Translations under genes and position numbers: made by a program
Source: Botryotinia globosa
Taxonomy: Eukaryota > Ascomycota > Leotiomycetes > Helotiales > Sclerotiniaceae
Length of the DNA stretch: 64,000 nt
Assembly: GCA_014898425.1 (NCBI GenBank)
Contig: RCSZ01000004.1
Span: 434,001-498,000, forward strand
Reading direction: 5' to 3'
In this document: positions 24,030 to 37,752 of the stretch, piece by piece
How the letters are laid out: every line of letters starts with the position of its first letter
How positions within the stretch are numbered: the stretch's first letter is position 1
Notes under the pieces: model-generated
Seen by the model: only the letters and a program-made list of their open reading frames with translations
The model's database searches: none
What the model was told of the DNA's origin: nothing

Positions 24030-26156
24030 ATGTGGTCATTAGATCGATTATCCGCACACACAACCCCTTCCGCCTCTCCACCTCCCCCATTAAATAGGAT
24101 CCCAAATCTCCCTCGTCGACCGAGTCATCTTGTACCATCTCCAGTTGGTGGTAGACCACCATTCAATCCGAGATCGTCTTCCCTATCGTTAGTCTCCAAT
24201 GACTCCAATTCATCCTTGCTATCATCACGAAGACCCAATGGTTCGAACCTCAAACAAGCAGTTACACCTCCGAATGTGCCAGATCCTTTGGAGGTTTTGG
24301 GAACACTATTGAACAATGGGGAAGGCACAAAATTGCCATCAACGAAGAGCTCGGGGACTGCAAACGGGACAGTCGCCCCCATTAAAGAGGAAGACGATGA
24401 AGGCGAATGGGATTTTGGAGGTTTAAGTCTGCAAGACATTGTAGCAGGAGAACCTCTCGATGTTGAGGTTGAGCCTGTATATAAATCTCAAACGCTGGAA
24501 GAATGTGTGTATACTACTTCTTAAATTGCCATGCGCAATTGCTGACAGCTTCAACAGATGAACGCGATAAAGAAAAGTTCGAAGACCTCCATAGATCAAT
24601 TCGCGCCTGCGATGACGTTCTTAATTCAGTTGAGATAAATCTCACCAGCTTTCAAAATGATCTTGCTATGGTTTCTGCAGAGATCGAAACCCTACAAGCA
24701 CGATCAACAGCTTTGAGTGTAAGGTTGGAAAATCGCAAAGTAGTAGAGAACGGACTTGGGCCTATAGTGGAAGAGATCAGTGTCTCTCCAGCTGTCGTTA
24801 AAAAAATCGTGGATGGCGCTATAGATGAAGCTTGGGTTCGAGCATTAGCGGAAGTTGAGAAACGATCAAAGGCAATGGATGCTAAATCAAAGGAGCAACG
24901 TGTTATAAAGGGTGTGAACGATCTTAAGCCTTTGCTGGAGAATCTAATTTCCAAAGTAGACTCGCCTACCCTGATTCCTTACACAAATATCCATATTGAC
25001 TTTTTATATCTAGGCGCTGGAAAGAATAAGAGATTTCCTCGTTGCTCAAGTGAAAGCATTGCGATCGCCCAACATAAATGCACAGATTATTCAACAACAG
25101 CACTTTCTTCGCTACAAAGATTTATATGCATTCTTGCATAGACATCACCCAAAGTTGGCTGAGGAGCTTGGTCAAGCATATATGAATACAATGCGATGGT
25201 ACTTCCTTAATCAGTTCACGAGGTATTTGAGGGCGTTGGAAAAGATCAAACTTCATGTATTAGACAGACATGATGTGCTCGGATCAGATGATGGGTCTCG
25301 TAAGGCTACCCTTCTTTCAGGATCCAAACAAACAGGTCCACCGCATGACGCATTCAATCTAGGTCGACGAATCGACCTTCTCAAAACCCCAAGCCAAACT
25401 GCACTTCCCTCCTTCCTAGCTGAAGAAGACAAACAGACCCATTACATGGAATTTCCTTTCCGCAACTTTAATCTCGCACTGATTGACAACGCTTCCGCCG
25501 AATACTCCTTTCTTACCTCTTTCTTCTCTCCCTCCCTAACCTACGCTACCATCTCTCGACACTTCAACTACATCTTCGAGCCTACCTTCTCCCTTGGCCA
25601 AACTCTCACCAAGTCTCTCATCCACGAGTCCCATGATTGCTTGGGTCTCCTCCTATGTGTGCGCTTAAACCAACACTTTGCATTTTCCCTTCAACGCCGC
25701 AAGATCCCCGCCGTAGATTCCTACATAAACGCAACATCCATGCTCCTCTGGCCACGCTTCCAACTCACAATGGACATCCACTGCGAATCCGTCCGCACCC
25801 TAACATCCGCTCTCCCTACCCGCAAACCTTCAGCTTCAGAACAAGCTAAGCAGTCCGCAGCGCCACACTTCATGACCCAACGTTTCGGTCAATTTCTACA
25901 GGGCATCTTGGAATTAAGTACGGAGGCAGGTGATGATGAACCTGTAGCGAGTAGTCTTGCAAGACTGAGAAGCGAAATGGAAGCATTTTTGGCAAAGTGC
26001 GCGGCGGTCATGCCGGATAAGAGGAAGAAGGAACGATTCTTGTTTAATAATTATTCGTTGATTTTGACAATTGTAGGGGACGTAGAAGGCAAATTAGCCG
26101 GGGAACAAAGGGCGCATTTTGAGGGGCTAAAGAACGCTTTCGGAGAGGGTGTCTGA
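24030..26156 (+). CDS. VPS52: GARP complex subunit Vps52
   Basis: Three exons, 24030-24504, 24558-24955 and 25014-26156, give 671 aa. The N-terminus (about 1-160) is Ser/Pro-rich and probably disordered. The Vps52/Sac2 coiled-coil core begins with YERDKEKFEDLHRSIRACDD, formed across the first splice. It continues through LRSPNINAQIIQQQHFLRYKDLY and NASAEYSFLTSFFSPSL, which are hallmark segments of the family. Vps52 joins Vps51, Vps53 and Vps54 to tether endosome-derived vesicles at the trans-Golgi. The first intron uses a GTGTGT donor, and the second joins ISK to ALERIRDFLVAQ and removes an unrelated run-on frame. The upstream ATG at 24030 matches the fungal MW-LDRLS-HTTPS start. Confidence 0.93.
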
Positions 26157-26417
26157 CCCGTCACTTCTTTTTGATACTGGATCTAAAGCTTTTGAGCGTG
26201 TAAACTTATCAAGGCGTGTTATTTCAATCATCCTTTGTGTACTTGTGCAGAAAAACAAAAACTTTTATTATGTCAGGAATAGAGCCGGAAATAATCAACA
26301 CTGTAGAAGAAGTCATGCTCCACCCAACCATCAATGAACCCGTCTATACTCCATTCCCAATAACCTGATACCTCAGAGACCTTATACACAGTCAGTAGAT
26401 CCCGCCCAATCTATGTT

Positions 26418-27792
26418 TCAATGGCCATTGTAACCCCCGCCAAGTAATTCCCAAAAAACCCCAAATATAGACGTCCAGCGTCTTCCTATTATATTTGACC
26501 TAGGTAAACAATGATATGAGAAGATTCCGACCAAAACTGCAACACCGACAGCCTTAGCAGGCCGTCTGTATCTCCACATCATCTTCAATAATTCATCACG
26601 CTTCGCAGCCCACTGCAATTCCTTAACTTGTTGCGCGAAATATCTATGTCCATCTGAAAGGCTCTGTTTTGTGACCTGATCAGACCAACGTGCGGTTTTG
26701 AGGACGCTAGATGAAGATATCGATCTCCAGGAGGGTAAGGTTTCAGGTGGATGCTCCTCAAATAATTTCACCGTATTGGAAATTAGAGATTCGAGATCGA
26801 GAGGTTTGGGTAGTTTCGAGAGTATGGAGTGTAGCATTTCCGGTTCATCAGCAGGTGTCTCGAAAAGCTCTTCGGAGCGTGAAAGGACAATTTGTGCAAA
26901 CATATAGACAGAAAATACAGTCTCTCGTGCCAATAAAACGTCGAAAAGTCGGGCGATATCACCATATTCTTGTATATCATGCGCGTACATTGTGAGGGTA
27001 CCAGAGAGAGCAAAGAATGGTTGGGTTTGTGAGAGATGGGTGCGAAGAGCAGGGGAGACAGTATTTATGATGGATGGAATAAGGCGAAGTTGTGCGAGAG
27101 CTGGGGATAGAGTTGGAAGCATGAAGTCGCGAATTCGAAGTGCGGAAAGCCGGGCAACTGAGGGGGTGCGAGTAGCAGATGGGAGAACAAGAAGGAGTAC
27201 TTGGCAGATATCGTGGTAACCTTGGAAATAGCAAAGATAAGGATTGCGACGTAGGACTTCGATGATGAGGTCAGATAGTTCTTCCTTCCTGTGGCCAATC
27301 TCTTTCGAGGTTTGATCTGAGTAATAGTTAGCTTGTGCTTTGCTGCTTCGTTGTGTTTCCATAACCGTACCATTCGGATAGTATATGAAAGAGCGATTGA
27401 CATCCAGCGCAACCTGGTCCTCATCCCCATGCTTTGGCAGTTCCTTCCAGCTAGTCAAGTCGCCCTTTGTGTCGCCGTGTTCGTTGTCACAACCGAGGAG
27501 TATAGGCCCTATCATTTATTGTCAGATTCGACTCAAAAGGTTTGTCCGGGAGCTTGAACATCCTACACGCTTGACGACGAACGTCATCTGAGACCAAGCC
27601 ATCTTTCGATGTTGCCAACTCTCTGATCGTTTCCAAATCTTTCCATTTGCATGCTTCCAAGATCTTTGCTTCCTTTTCGGTAGGCTCTCGTGGTTGCTTC
27701 ACTTTGGCGGAGTGGGAGGGGGAGCGGGACGAGGCTCTCGAGGAGCTTGCCGAGGACTTCTCCTTCTTAATGGGGTGCTCATTAGACTCCAT
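26418..27792 (-). CDS. TBC-domain Rab GTPase-activating protein (Gyp8/TBC1D20-like)
   Basis: Exons 27792-27567 and 27508-26418 are separated by a 58-nt intron and encode 438 aa. The splice creates the conserved RRQAWPILLGC at the start of the TBC domain. The catalytic arginine finger lies in DVNR (D111, R114) and the glutamine finger in YFQG (169-172), so both catalytic elements are present. The domain runs to about residue 300. A hydrophobic stretch near residues 395-415 (VGVAVLVGIFSYHCL) could be a C-terminal membrane anchor, as in TBC1D20. Members of this subgroup stimulate GTP hydrolysis by Ypt1/Rab1-type GTPases at ER and Golgi. The N-terminal 40 residues are Ser-rich and charged. The subgroup assignment is by layout and motif, not by alignment. 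Confidence 0.9.
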
Positions 27793-28826
27793 ATTGAGTA
27801 CGATGAAATTTGGAGAGTCGAATTATCATGATAGCCTCTTGTAAAGTCGGAGAAAGAAATCCGACAGAGGGCCAATAAATCACTTGTAGTGAGGCTCGTA
27901 GAGTTATCCCTTCCATTGTCAACCAGTTTGATAGCTTAGCGTACAAATAGAGTAGAAGCGACCTTGATGGTTTCCCGTCTTCAGTCAGGGATCCTTTTTT
28001 CATCCATGTCAAATAAAATATGATAATGATACCTAACGTTATATGTATCCCATTAACAACTCATGTCGATGACAACCAACATATATTATCGAGTTGAAAA
28101 GGTTACCGGTATGAACTTTCTCGGGGAATATTTTACTTCTTCTAATATGGATAGATATATGGATACTGTACTGTAGATAAATGTCTGAAGTCTTACATTT
28201 TCTATAACATTTCGGGCCGAAAGAGGGCTCTCAATCAGCCTTGTTTCGTATACCTACCTATAGGCTAAATACAAATACAGACCGGGAAGTCACGATCGAG
28301 GTCACGTAGATACAGCTTTGTGAGCATGATCGGAGTACTATGTATTACTAGCTACTAGCTACTAGCATCTACAAAGTAGAAGCAACCCCAAGTTCCAATA
28401 TTGTCCTTACCAGGTGGTCATGGATGAATAGGCTCGCTCGCTCATAGGCCAAACTTTCATGTCGTTCACCTACCTGGGTATCATTTTGGGACTATTAATA
28501 TTCTGAGGCACCTCCAGCTATCATTATCTATTTTCTTCTACTTGTTATCCTATGGTCAAAAGTTGAAAAGAAAAGAAAAGAAAAGTTCCCGAGGCTAGTT
28601 AATGACACAATCAATATCTGTCCAATATCTGTCCAATATCACCAACTATTTCTCTCAAAGCTCACATTCAAAACCCAAGGTCATCCATCGATCATTCATC
28701 ATTCCACCTGGTACTCAATACCTATTATCAAGTACCTTTCGATTAAGTTTGCATATACGAGGCACGCCGTGTCTTGCCAATTCGGATGTCAATTAATCGG
28801 CAATTGATCTTATTTGAGTTGTCCCC
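27793..28826. other. Divergent intergenic promoter region
   Basis: A 1-kb interval separates the divergent TBC and DDB1-like genes. It includes a short AAAAG repeat near 28565-28584 and a duplicated TATCTGTCCAA at 28614-28635. No gene was recognised. Confidence 0.5.
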
Positions 28827-31800
28827 ATGGCATTTCCTTTGCAAACACAAGTCTTGGTTGACGGACAATGGGTTACCAGGACTGTCGATACCCATACACT
28901 GCTTCAACGCTACAATCGAATGGATGACAGGGCAATCGATCACACCATGGAAACGATACGTCCTCCGGTCCGTGGTGTGCTGACTCAAACAATCATTCCC
29001 AGTCCTCTTGTACATTGGATTCTGCCCATTAGACTTCGTGGTCAGGAGTATAATGATGTAGCATATATTGGAGTAAGTAGATCTAGCTTTCGTTTATCAC
29101 GCTGTCGTGCTGTATGTTAGCTGTGTATCTCTTGCTCATTGTTGTTATCAATTCTTTTATTACTTGTGGAGGAACTAAACTGTCATCGCTGAAATTCTGC
29201 AAGCATTGGAGAGAACCATAAGATGACAATGACACAGAGCCTATTAGGAACTCTAAACACCTCATATCCTCAAATTGTTAGACACATTCATGATACCCAA
29301 TGTACTCACAGTATTGGTGGATTTCATACCAAATGCAAACGTTTGAAGCCTAGCAGGTATTTGCAGTGCCTTATATACTTTCTATCTTGAGCATGTATGA
29401 AGAGATTCATAAGTCACTACGAATGCCGACCCCCGTTTCATTTATACGATGATACCAATCTTGCTTCGAATGACCGCTAACAAAGTCAGGACACATTTGT
29501 CGAGATTCGACGATTGGGGGTTGGTCCGCATCTGTTTGAAGTCATCCGAAAGGACGACTTCGGTTCCAGAATTCGCAATGCGACTGTCCTGGGATCGCTC
29601 GAAGACTACGAGAAGGAGCAAGTGCGTGTCAAGGAGGAATGCGAAGACGTTGACATGATCAACTTCCCCGCGTCGTCAGATAACCCACCATCTTCCAAGA
29701 CGCTTTTGCCACCTCAGATTCTAGTCCTGCAACTCGAAGCGGACACTTCCAGCGATTCAATTTTTTTAACGCTACACCAATCCGGTGACGGATCGTGGAA
29801 GTTTATGTCCAGTAGACGACGGTTATCCAAAGCGATGGATAAGCTCCAGCCTGGAACCCATTTATCTGTTGACCCCAGCTCAAGATATATGGTTATAGGT
29901 TGTTCTGAACAATGTTTCACAGTCCAGGCTTTGGAGTCAAGAACGGAGCTGAATCGTCAACATATCAATGGCGAGGAAGTCCAGTATATCCAATCTGAGA
30001 AGATCATACTCTGTAAAGGAGCAATTTTGAAATTGGAATTCCTTCATCCTCCAGCTGGATCAGACGATGATATTATCCTGCTACTGATAGTAACCATGAA
30101 TGGCAAGATAAGGATGCTCATATATTCATGGAGAGTTGGGGAACCTCTGTCAGCCATTAAATCACGAAATTCTAAAGGCAAAAAAGGCTATGCCTTGAGG
30201 GAGATTCCCCTGTTGTTCATACCTTTACGCTTCCAAGCTGCATTTGTCCTAGTGAACAAGCATTCCATGGTGGCTTACAAAGGTATTTTGGAGGGTGCAC
30301 CTGAATGCATACCAATTGGATGCGGTCCAAGAATGCCCCTTGACCTCTATCAGGGCTCAGATGTTCCCCTATGGACAGCCTGGGCAAAACCGACTCGGTT
30401 GCCTCACTATACAGCGGAATATGATGATGTGTATCTTGCTCGAGAGGATGGATGGATCTGTCTATTGCAGGTGAATCACGATAGAGAAGATCTTGATCTT
30501 TCTATAACCGATGTTGGCGAGATGCAATGCAATATCGGGAAAGCTTTTGCTTGTGCAGACTATTCACTCGATCCGGATATTCACCGCCATGGCGATGTGC
30601 TTGTTTCTGCGGGTGACGCTAGTATCGGAGGGACTTATCTGGTGAGTATCAGCATATGGTATTTTATTGCAACCGCGGGCTGAAAGAATTTGCTGGGAAC
30701 TTCACTGACTATCTTTCATCATAGATTACGGCTCGAGCACAACCTAATGTTAAAAAAGACACACAAAACTGGTCGCCAGCTATGGATCTTGTAGTAATCA
30801 GGAAAAATTTGAAATCCAACTTGGACATTAATACCAGAACCCAGAGCTTCGTTCCTTCGCCAGATTCGATATTTGTTTGTAGCGGAAAAGGAGCACTATC
30901 ATCGATAACAGAATTGAGGTCTGGTATTGAAGCTATTCTTGGCCTGGATCTTGAATTTCATTCTGCAGTTACGAAAGCATGGGTTTTACCCTCAGAAGTA
31001 TACTCGGGTTCAGCTGGTGGTGATGACTGGGTATTACTTTCGCTCGAGGATCGATCAGCTATTTTACAAATTTCTCTAGACCGGACGAATGCGGAAGAAC
31101 TTGACCCAAGTCATATCCCATTAGACCTGATGAGCCGGACTATTGTGACCAGCGTCTCTGGAAATCGTGCAATACAAGTAACAGAACGATCCATTGTTGT
31201 TCTCGACTCGGGAAATTGGTATGTCTTCCAGCTTCTCATATCATGAATTATACTCTGAACAATTGCGTGGATGTGATGAAGCCGTCTGATCTTTTCCTTA
31301 GTACTACACTTAACAGCTTGAATATGATGGGCTATCCTCAAGCCCTGCCACTTTCAACCTCATTCATTAATAATGCCATCATCTGCAATGGAAAGGTATT
31401 GTTCACCACACATCACAAGGAACAGCGTCTGCTTCGCATACTCGATACCGCCGTTGATAATAGTATATCGCCACCTACCATATTGGATACCCCTAAGACA
31501 ATTATTGAGTGGACCCCCGAAGTTGGAGAAATAACGTGTATCGCGATGTATTTGCACCCACAAAATCCTCAAGGGCTTATTATCACTGGAGAAAGAAAGT
31601 ATGGGGAAATTTTCTTGACGTTCATTGGACGGGGAGAATTTCACTTACGCGTACCTACCATCTACGAAGGGTGTAGCTATGACCTTCGAGCACTGGCCAG
31701 TATCCTTGTGATACCTTCGTCAACTCCCGACAACTTTACGTTACTGTGTGGAACACTCACAGGTTTAGTTATTTCTTTGGACATTGCTCAAACCGGACAG

Positions 31801-33513
31801 GATTTCCAGATCCGCAGGTCTTGTTGTGTTAGATTCGGAGGGAGTGTAGCAACGTTGACTCAAGCTGAACAATCGAACTGCTTGTTTGTGAATTGCGATG
31901 AGAAGATTTTTAAGATAGATCTAAGTACTCTAAGTACTGATAGAAACTCGTCAAGGAAGCAGACATTGAGAATGGCTATCAATGCGGATCAAATTTGGCT
32001 GGTAGATGCACTGGATACTACCCTACAACAACCGAACATTAACTCTATATTACCACTCGAATCTGAATCACTAGCTGATACCGATATTCTTCTGATATCA
32101 TACAATCGGCTTTTACTTGCCAGAATGGGGATGAAACGAAAGACGGTACCTCGCCGCATCCCAATCAGAGGAACACCATATCGAATCATCCATTCGGAGA
32201 TTCGCAATGCATTTATCGTTGGTGCTTCTATAGACGGTCGAAGTACACTCTACTTTGTAGATCCGGAAACTGGTGAAGATTTATCTGATCCAAGGGTCAA
32301 GAAAAATGGGCCGCAAACAAGTTTTGTAGCAGGATTGGGCCGTTTTGATGAGAAGATCCTTTGCATTTATGAGTGGCTGTACTGCCATGGAACCTCCATT
32401 TGGAATTTCATTGTCGTATGTACCAGTGGAGGTAGAGTTGTGATTATCTCAACCAGCAGTGATGATACTGCGGTGGCACATCCTGGTCGATCCAAGATAT
32501 CATTTTGGCAAACGACTCAGTTTAAAAATTTCACTTCCGTGTATTCAGTCGTTGGAGATTCTGAAGGCTTGTACTACTGTGCGCAAAGCGGCAATGAAGT
32601 CAAACTATACTACAGCACGCTGAATAGAGCGGAAAGAAAGTTTAATGAAAACGTGGCAGAAGCCAAACTACTCTCACCGGCTATTTCACTGTCTTATGAT
32701 TCTGGAAAGATATACGCTCTCACCAGGCATCATTCTCTACAAATTCTAGAGGTCATAAAAACTGATGGAGCTGTTCATCTTCGTCATACGCATACTGATC
32801 AACTTCAACACGAATCTCTCCACCACATGATTGGCAGACCAAATCCTCTTGGAGGATCCGATAGCAGTCATATTGAGTTTGTCTCGGACAGGTCAAAATC
32901 TGTCATTGGTTTGTGGGCTAGTTCGGGCTTAAAAGTCGATACACTCGATACTGTATTTGAAGCTCAACTACCGGCTTCAGTAATACGATTTCGATCTGCG
33001 AATTGTCGTCCTGTATGGGATTCAAGTTGGAAAGTTCATAAAGACGGAGATTCTGTCGTGGATTCTACTCGTCTTCATGGTCTTGGTGCGATCTTCAATG
33101 ATGAAATGAATTCAGAGGCCTTGGGATTAGGAATTGATGGATCATTATACCATTTCACCACCCTTAATGTCCGAGCGTGGCAATTTCTCAGTTATGTTGC
33201 CAATCTTGCAAGGAGTTCTGGTCTTGTTGGAGGACGACCATGGGATGGAGCAGCTGATCTGGAACCAGAACAGAGTTCTGCAAATATGCAAGTTGACGGT
33301 GATATTCTGAAGAGGGTTTTAGAAAATGACAAACTCGAAGCAATGTTTGGGATTGGGCATCGTCAAACCGATGAGAACAGGAGACAATTTAAGCGATTTT
33401 GTCTGCTACTCGAGAGTATGCATGAGGGAAATTTGGAAACTAGTCATGACCCGAATGTCTATATAGAGCAGGCTTATGATGATTTAGAAGTATTTTTGAG
33501 ACCAGTCATTTAA
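28827..33513 (+). CDS. Large beta-propeller protein of the DDB1/CPSF160/Mms1 superfamily
   Basis: Four exons, 28827-29072, 29490-30641, 30725-31218 and 31302-33513, give 1367 aa in one frame. The N-terminal part (YNDVAYIGDTFVEIRRLG near residue 75, KDDFGSRIRNATVLGS near 105) matches the start of MMS1_N-type propellers. Many WD-like beta-strand stretches follow, such as DIILLLIVTMNGKIRMLIYSW and WNFIVVCTSGGRVVIIS. Superfamily members are scaffolds: DDB1/Mms1/Rik1 in cullin-4 ligases, CPSF160 in mRNA 3' processing and SF3b3 in splicing. I cannot tell which, if any, this one follows, and the C-terminal CPSF_A domain is not obvious. The first intron is long for this window (417 nt). The third intron has a second acceptor (CTTAACAG) that is also in frame, so residues around the join at 31302 are uncertain. 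Confidence 0.75.
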
Positions 33514-34257
33514 TAGTTTCATATGGCACAATGGTATTTTAGATAGTATGAATCATACAAACTACTCATATCAATAGTCCATGTAATTTGACTCAAAATA
33601 AGAGACCACATCCTGTGTAATATTTCCAGAGTTTTGTAATGGAGTATGAAGCAGGCGAGGCCTGTCGGCATGCTTAAAAGATTCGGGCGCCCAAAGTGAG
33701 ATGACTTATTATCCAAAATCCCCTATCTATATAATCCATACAAAAAAACTACGATACCAAGAACTCGACAACGTTATCCTGAAGAGTACAAAGAGAAAGA
33801 TTCGGCAGAGACCCAACGATATACATACATAGTATGAAGTGAAAGAATTCCAAGGAGGGGGGTGAACTCGTTTAGATCCTTGCCTAGTGTGAATTTGAAC
33901 GCAAATCAGTCAAACCACCGAACGCACATTCAAAGATTAAAATGCCCCGCGCATACCTCAAAATCTTCAATCCCACTCGAAATAACATTCATACATTCAC
34001 GGTATAGTGAATCGAATCCCGAAAGTTATTCAATTATCATCTTTTTTGGCACTCTTTCACTAGATTGTCAAATTAACATTCATTGAACAGCTGTCACTCA
34101 TCTATTTAAGGCTAGCTGATTTGTTTGGGATAGTCTCGAATTAAATCCTCGATCTAATTAACCTCGATTTTTGATTTCGCCACGTAATTCTTACTATAAT
34201 AAAGCAACCTTCCCCAACTTTTCGTCCTTAAAATTGACGACAAAATCAAACACCAAG
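33514..34257. other. Intergenic, eIF5B promoter and leader
   Basis: About 740 nt between the DDB1-like stop and the eIF5B start. Nothing beyond likely UTR and promoter sequence was seen. Confidence 0.5.
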
Positions 34258-37200
34258 ATGGCACCAAAGAAGAAGAACAATAAGAAGCAGAACGATGACT
34301 GGGAGGCGGAGCTTGGAGAGACCGTCGAACCCGTCAAGGCAACGGAACCTGATGCCGACGCCGCAGAGGCTGATCCTGAGGAGGAATTTCCCGCAGGAGG
34401 TCTCATGGCTATGATGCGCAAGAAGCAAAAGAAAGGCAAAAAGGGAAAGCCAACGGAAGATTTCGTTGAGGGAGAGGACCCACCAGCCGCCGATGAACAA
34501 CGTCAGGACGATTTCGCCGACAAAGCTCCCGTTGAAGCTTCAATAGACGATGAATTCGCCTTGCCAGAGAAGAAGGGAAAAGGAAAGAATGCGCAAGCTA
34601 AGCCTGCAAAAAATGGCGATGCAGGAGATGATGAAGTGGGTGCGGATGGAAAAATGCTCACGAAAGCGCAAAAAGAAAAGTTGAAGAAGGAGAGAGAAAA
34701 GCAGAGGAAAAAGGAACAAGTACGTGAATCTATTGATTCAAGGTTCTTTTGAGAGATTTGCTAATTGTACATTTTGTAGGCGGCTTTGAAAAAGAAGACT
34801 ACTCCAGGTGAAAAAGCTGCCGAGCCTGAGAAGGTAGTCGAGGAGGAGAAACCCGTCGAGGCCGCACCAGCTCCCGCTGCAGGTGGGAAAGGCAAAAAGA
34901 TTCCAGCTGCTCTTGCAAAGCTACAAAAACAACAAGAGGAACTGAGGAAGCGAGAAGCTGAAAGAGCCGCTGCCATTGCAGCCGAGAAGGCTCGAATCGA
35001 AGAAGAGGAACGCCGAGAAGCTGAAGAGGAGAAGAAGCGTGAAGAGGCCAGAGCCTTGCGAAAACAAAAGGAGAAGGAGAAGATTGAACAACAAAAGCGA
35101 GAGGGTACCTATCTCACCAAGGCTCAACGAGAAGAGAAATTGCGAAATGAAATGAAACTCAAGCAAATGATCGATGCCGGTGTAAAGGTTGGGGGTGGAG
35201 AGGGCGGAGAAAAGAAAAAGGTTGTCTATGGCAACAAAAAGAAGGGCGTAAAGAAGAATCCCGCTGAGATTAAGGCGGATGAAGAGAGAGCCCTTGCCGA
35301 GGCCGCTGAACGTGCGAAGAAGGAAGCCGAGAGAATCGCCGCTGAGGCCGCAGCTAACGCAGAGAAAGAAGCAGCCGAACAAGCCGCCAAGCAAAGTAAA
35401 GAGGATAGCGAGCTAGAAGATTGGGAGGCAGCTGCTGACGAAGAAGATGAGGATGTTAAAGAAAGCTGGGATGCGGATTCTGAGGAAGAAGGCGAGAAAA
35501 AGGCTGCCTCTTCCTTGCCCGTTAGGAAGAAGGAGCAAGAAGATTCTGAATCTGAATCTGATTCAGAAGACGAAGACTCATCCGAAGACGAAGAAGCCAC
35601 AGCGAGAGAATTGGCTGAAATCAAACGAAAGAACGAAGCCGCGGAAAGAAAACGAAAGGCACACGAAGCAGCATTGGCTGCTAGATCAAAGGATAACTTG
35701 CGATCTCCCATTTGCTGTATTCTTGGACACGTCGATACTGGAAAAACCAAGCTCTTGGACAAGATTCGACAAACTAACGTGCAGGAAGGAGAAGCTGGAG
35801 GTATTACGCAACAGATTGGTGCGACATACTTCCCAGTTGACGCTATCAGGAAGAAGATTGCAGTAGTGAACAGAGATGAGAGCTTTGATCTCAAGGTCCC
35901 TGGTCTCTTGGTGATCGATACACCTGGTCACGAGTCTTTCTCTAATTTACGTTCTCGCGGTTCATCACTCTGTAACATTGCCATTCTTGTCGTCGATATT
36001 ATGCACGGTCTTGAGCCTCAGACTTTGGAATCGATGAAACTTCTTCGGGACAGAAAGACACCTTTCATTGTTGCCCTTAACAAAATTGATCGTCTATATG
36101 GCTGGAAGAAGGTTGATAACAACGGATTCCAAGAGAGTTTGGCACTTCAGAACAAGGGTGTACAAAACGAATTCGCAAAGCGTCTCGCAGACACAAAGGT
36201 TGCTTTTGCCGAACAAGGATTTAACGCCGAAGTTTTCTACGAGAACAAATCTATGGCCAAGAATGTTTCCTTGGTTCCTACGTCAGCTCACACCGGTGAG
36301 GGTATCCCAGATATGCTTAAGTTGATTCTTCAACTCACCCAAGAGCGTATGGTCGGTGCTTTGATGTACCTTTCAGAAGTTCAATGTACTGTCCTTGAGG
36401 TCAAGGCTATCGAAGGTTTCGGTATGACTATCGATGTCATTCTATCCAACGGTATCCTTCGAGAGGGTGATCGTATTGTCGTATGTGGTGTCGATGGAGC
36501 TATTACCACAAATATTCGAGCTCTCTTAACACCAGCTGAGATGAAGGAACTTCGTCTTAAATCTCAATATGTCCACAACAAGGAGGTCAAGGCCGCTCTT
36601 GGTGTCAAGATCTCTGCACCAGGTCTCGAAGGCGCTATTGCAGGTTCGAGATTGATGGTTGTTGGTCCTGACGATGACGAGTCGGATGTCGAGGCTGAGG
36701 TTGAGTCCGATCTTGGTGCACTCTTTAGCCGAGTTGAGAAATCTGGACGTGGTGTCACCGTTCAAGCATCTACTCTTGGATCTTTAGAAGCTCTTCTAGA
36801 TTTCTTGAAGGTATCCAAGATTCCTGTTGCCAACGTTGGTATTGGTCCCGTTTTCAGGAGAGATGTAATGAATTGTGGTACCATGCTTGAGAAGCAAAAG
36901 GAATACGCGGTCATGTTATGTTTCGATGTTAAGATTGATAAGGAGGCCCAGCAATACGCCGATGATCAAGGCATCAAGATCTTTACAGCTGATATTATCT
37001 ATCATCTTTTCGATTCATTCACCAAACATATGCAGGTTATTGCTGAGGCAAAGAAGGAAGCTTCTAAGCTTTTGGCCGTCTTCCCCTGCGTTCTTAAGCC
37101 AGTAGCCGTCTTTAACAAAACCGGCCCTATTGTTATCGGTGTCGATGTTGTTGAAGGAAATCTCAGGTTGCACACCCCTATAGCCGCTGTTAAACACAAC

Positions 37201-37488
37201 TCGGTCACTGGTAGCAAGGAGATTGTAGGTATTGGAAGAGTTACATCCATTGAACGTGATCACAAGCAACTTGAAAAGTGCAAGAGAGGAGAGCCTTCCG
37301 TTGCTATCAAAATCGAAATGGGTAGTTCACAACCGACATATGGTAGACACTTGGAGGAATCTGATACTTTGTACTCATTGATCAGCAGAAAGAGTATCGA
37401 TACCCTGAAGGAGTTCTACAGAGATGAAGTCAAGAAGGATGAGTGGGCACTGATTCTGAAGTTGAAGCCACTTTTCGATATTTCTTGA
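34258..37488 (+). CDS. FUN12: Translation initiation factor eIF5B
   Basis: Exons 34258-34719 and 34780-37488 are joined in phase 0 across a 60-nt intron and give 1056 aa. The first roughly 455 residues are a highly charged Lys/Glu-rich extension with acidic runs, as in fungal eIF5B. The GTPase core follows: G1 GHVDTGKT near residue 469, G3 DTPGHESF, G4 NKID and G5 SAHTGEG. Domain II ([19 protein letters not shown]), domain III and the C-terminal domain, ending in [12 protein letters not shown], are complete. eIF5B promotes 60S subunit joining and is released after GTP hydrolysis. The ATG at 34258 is followed by a conserved [10 protein letters not shown] start. Frames longer at the 5' end read through the leader and are not supported. 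Confidence 0.97.
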
Positions 37489-37752
37489 GTGGATGAATGT
37501 TAGATCATAAAAAGGATATTTGTATGTACTATACATGAACCATTTAAACTTTGCTCCTCAATGTACATGCTTTACTTAAAAGTCAAATGATTATACCCCT
37601 GTTTTGTTCATTTTGCAATAGTGATACATCTACGCGATACCATATATGTTTCTTAAGATCCAAGAGTAATGAGGTCACCAAGTAGGAGCATGATGAGAAC
37701 ATTAGTGTTTTGATTTGTGATGAATGGCTGTAATGAACTTTCAGATTCCATA
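37489..37752. other. eIF5B 3' flank
   Basis: This 264-nt flank lies between the eIF5B stop and the left end of the transposon remnant. No gene was seen. Confidence 0.5.

Noticed and set aside
31219..31301. Alternative start of a separate gene at about 31216 in the DDB1-like region
   Set aside because: The upstream exon joins in frame across a GTATGT intron and the propeller pattern continues, so a single gene is favoured.
34171..34257. Longer N-terminus of eIF5B
   Set aside because: The conserved MAPKKK start is at 34258, and the upstream codons are typical leader sequence.
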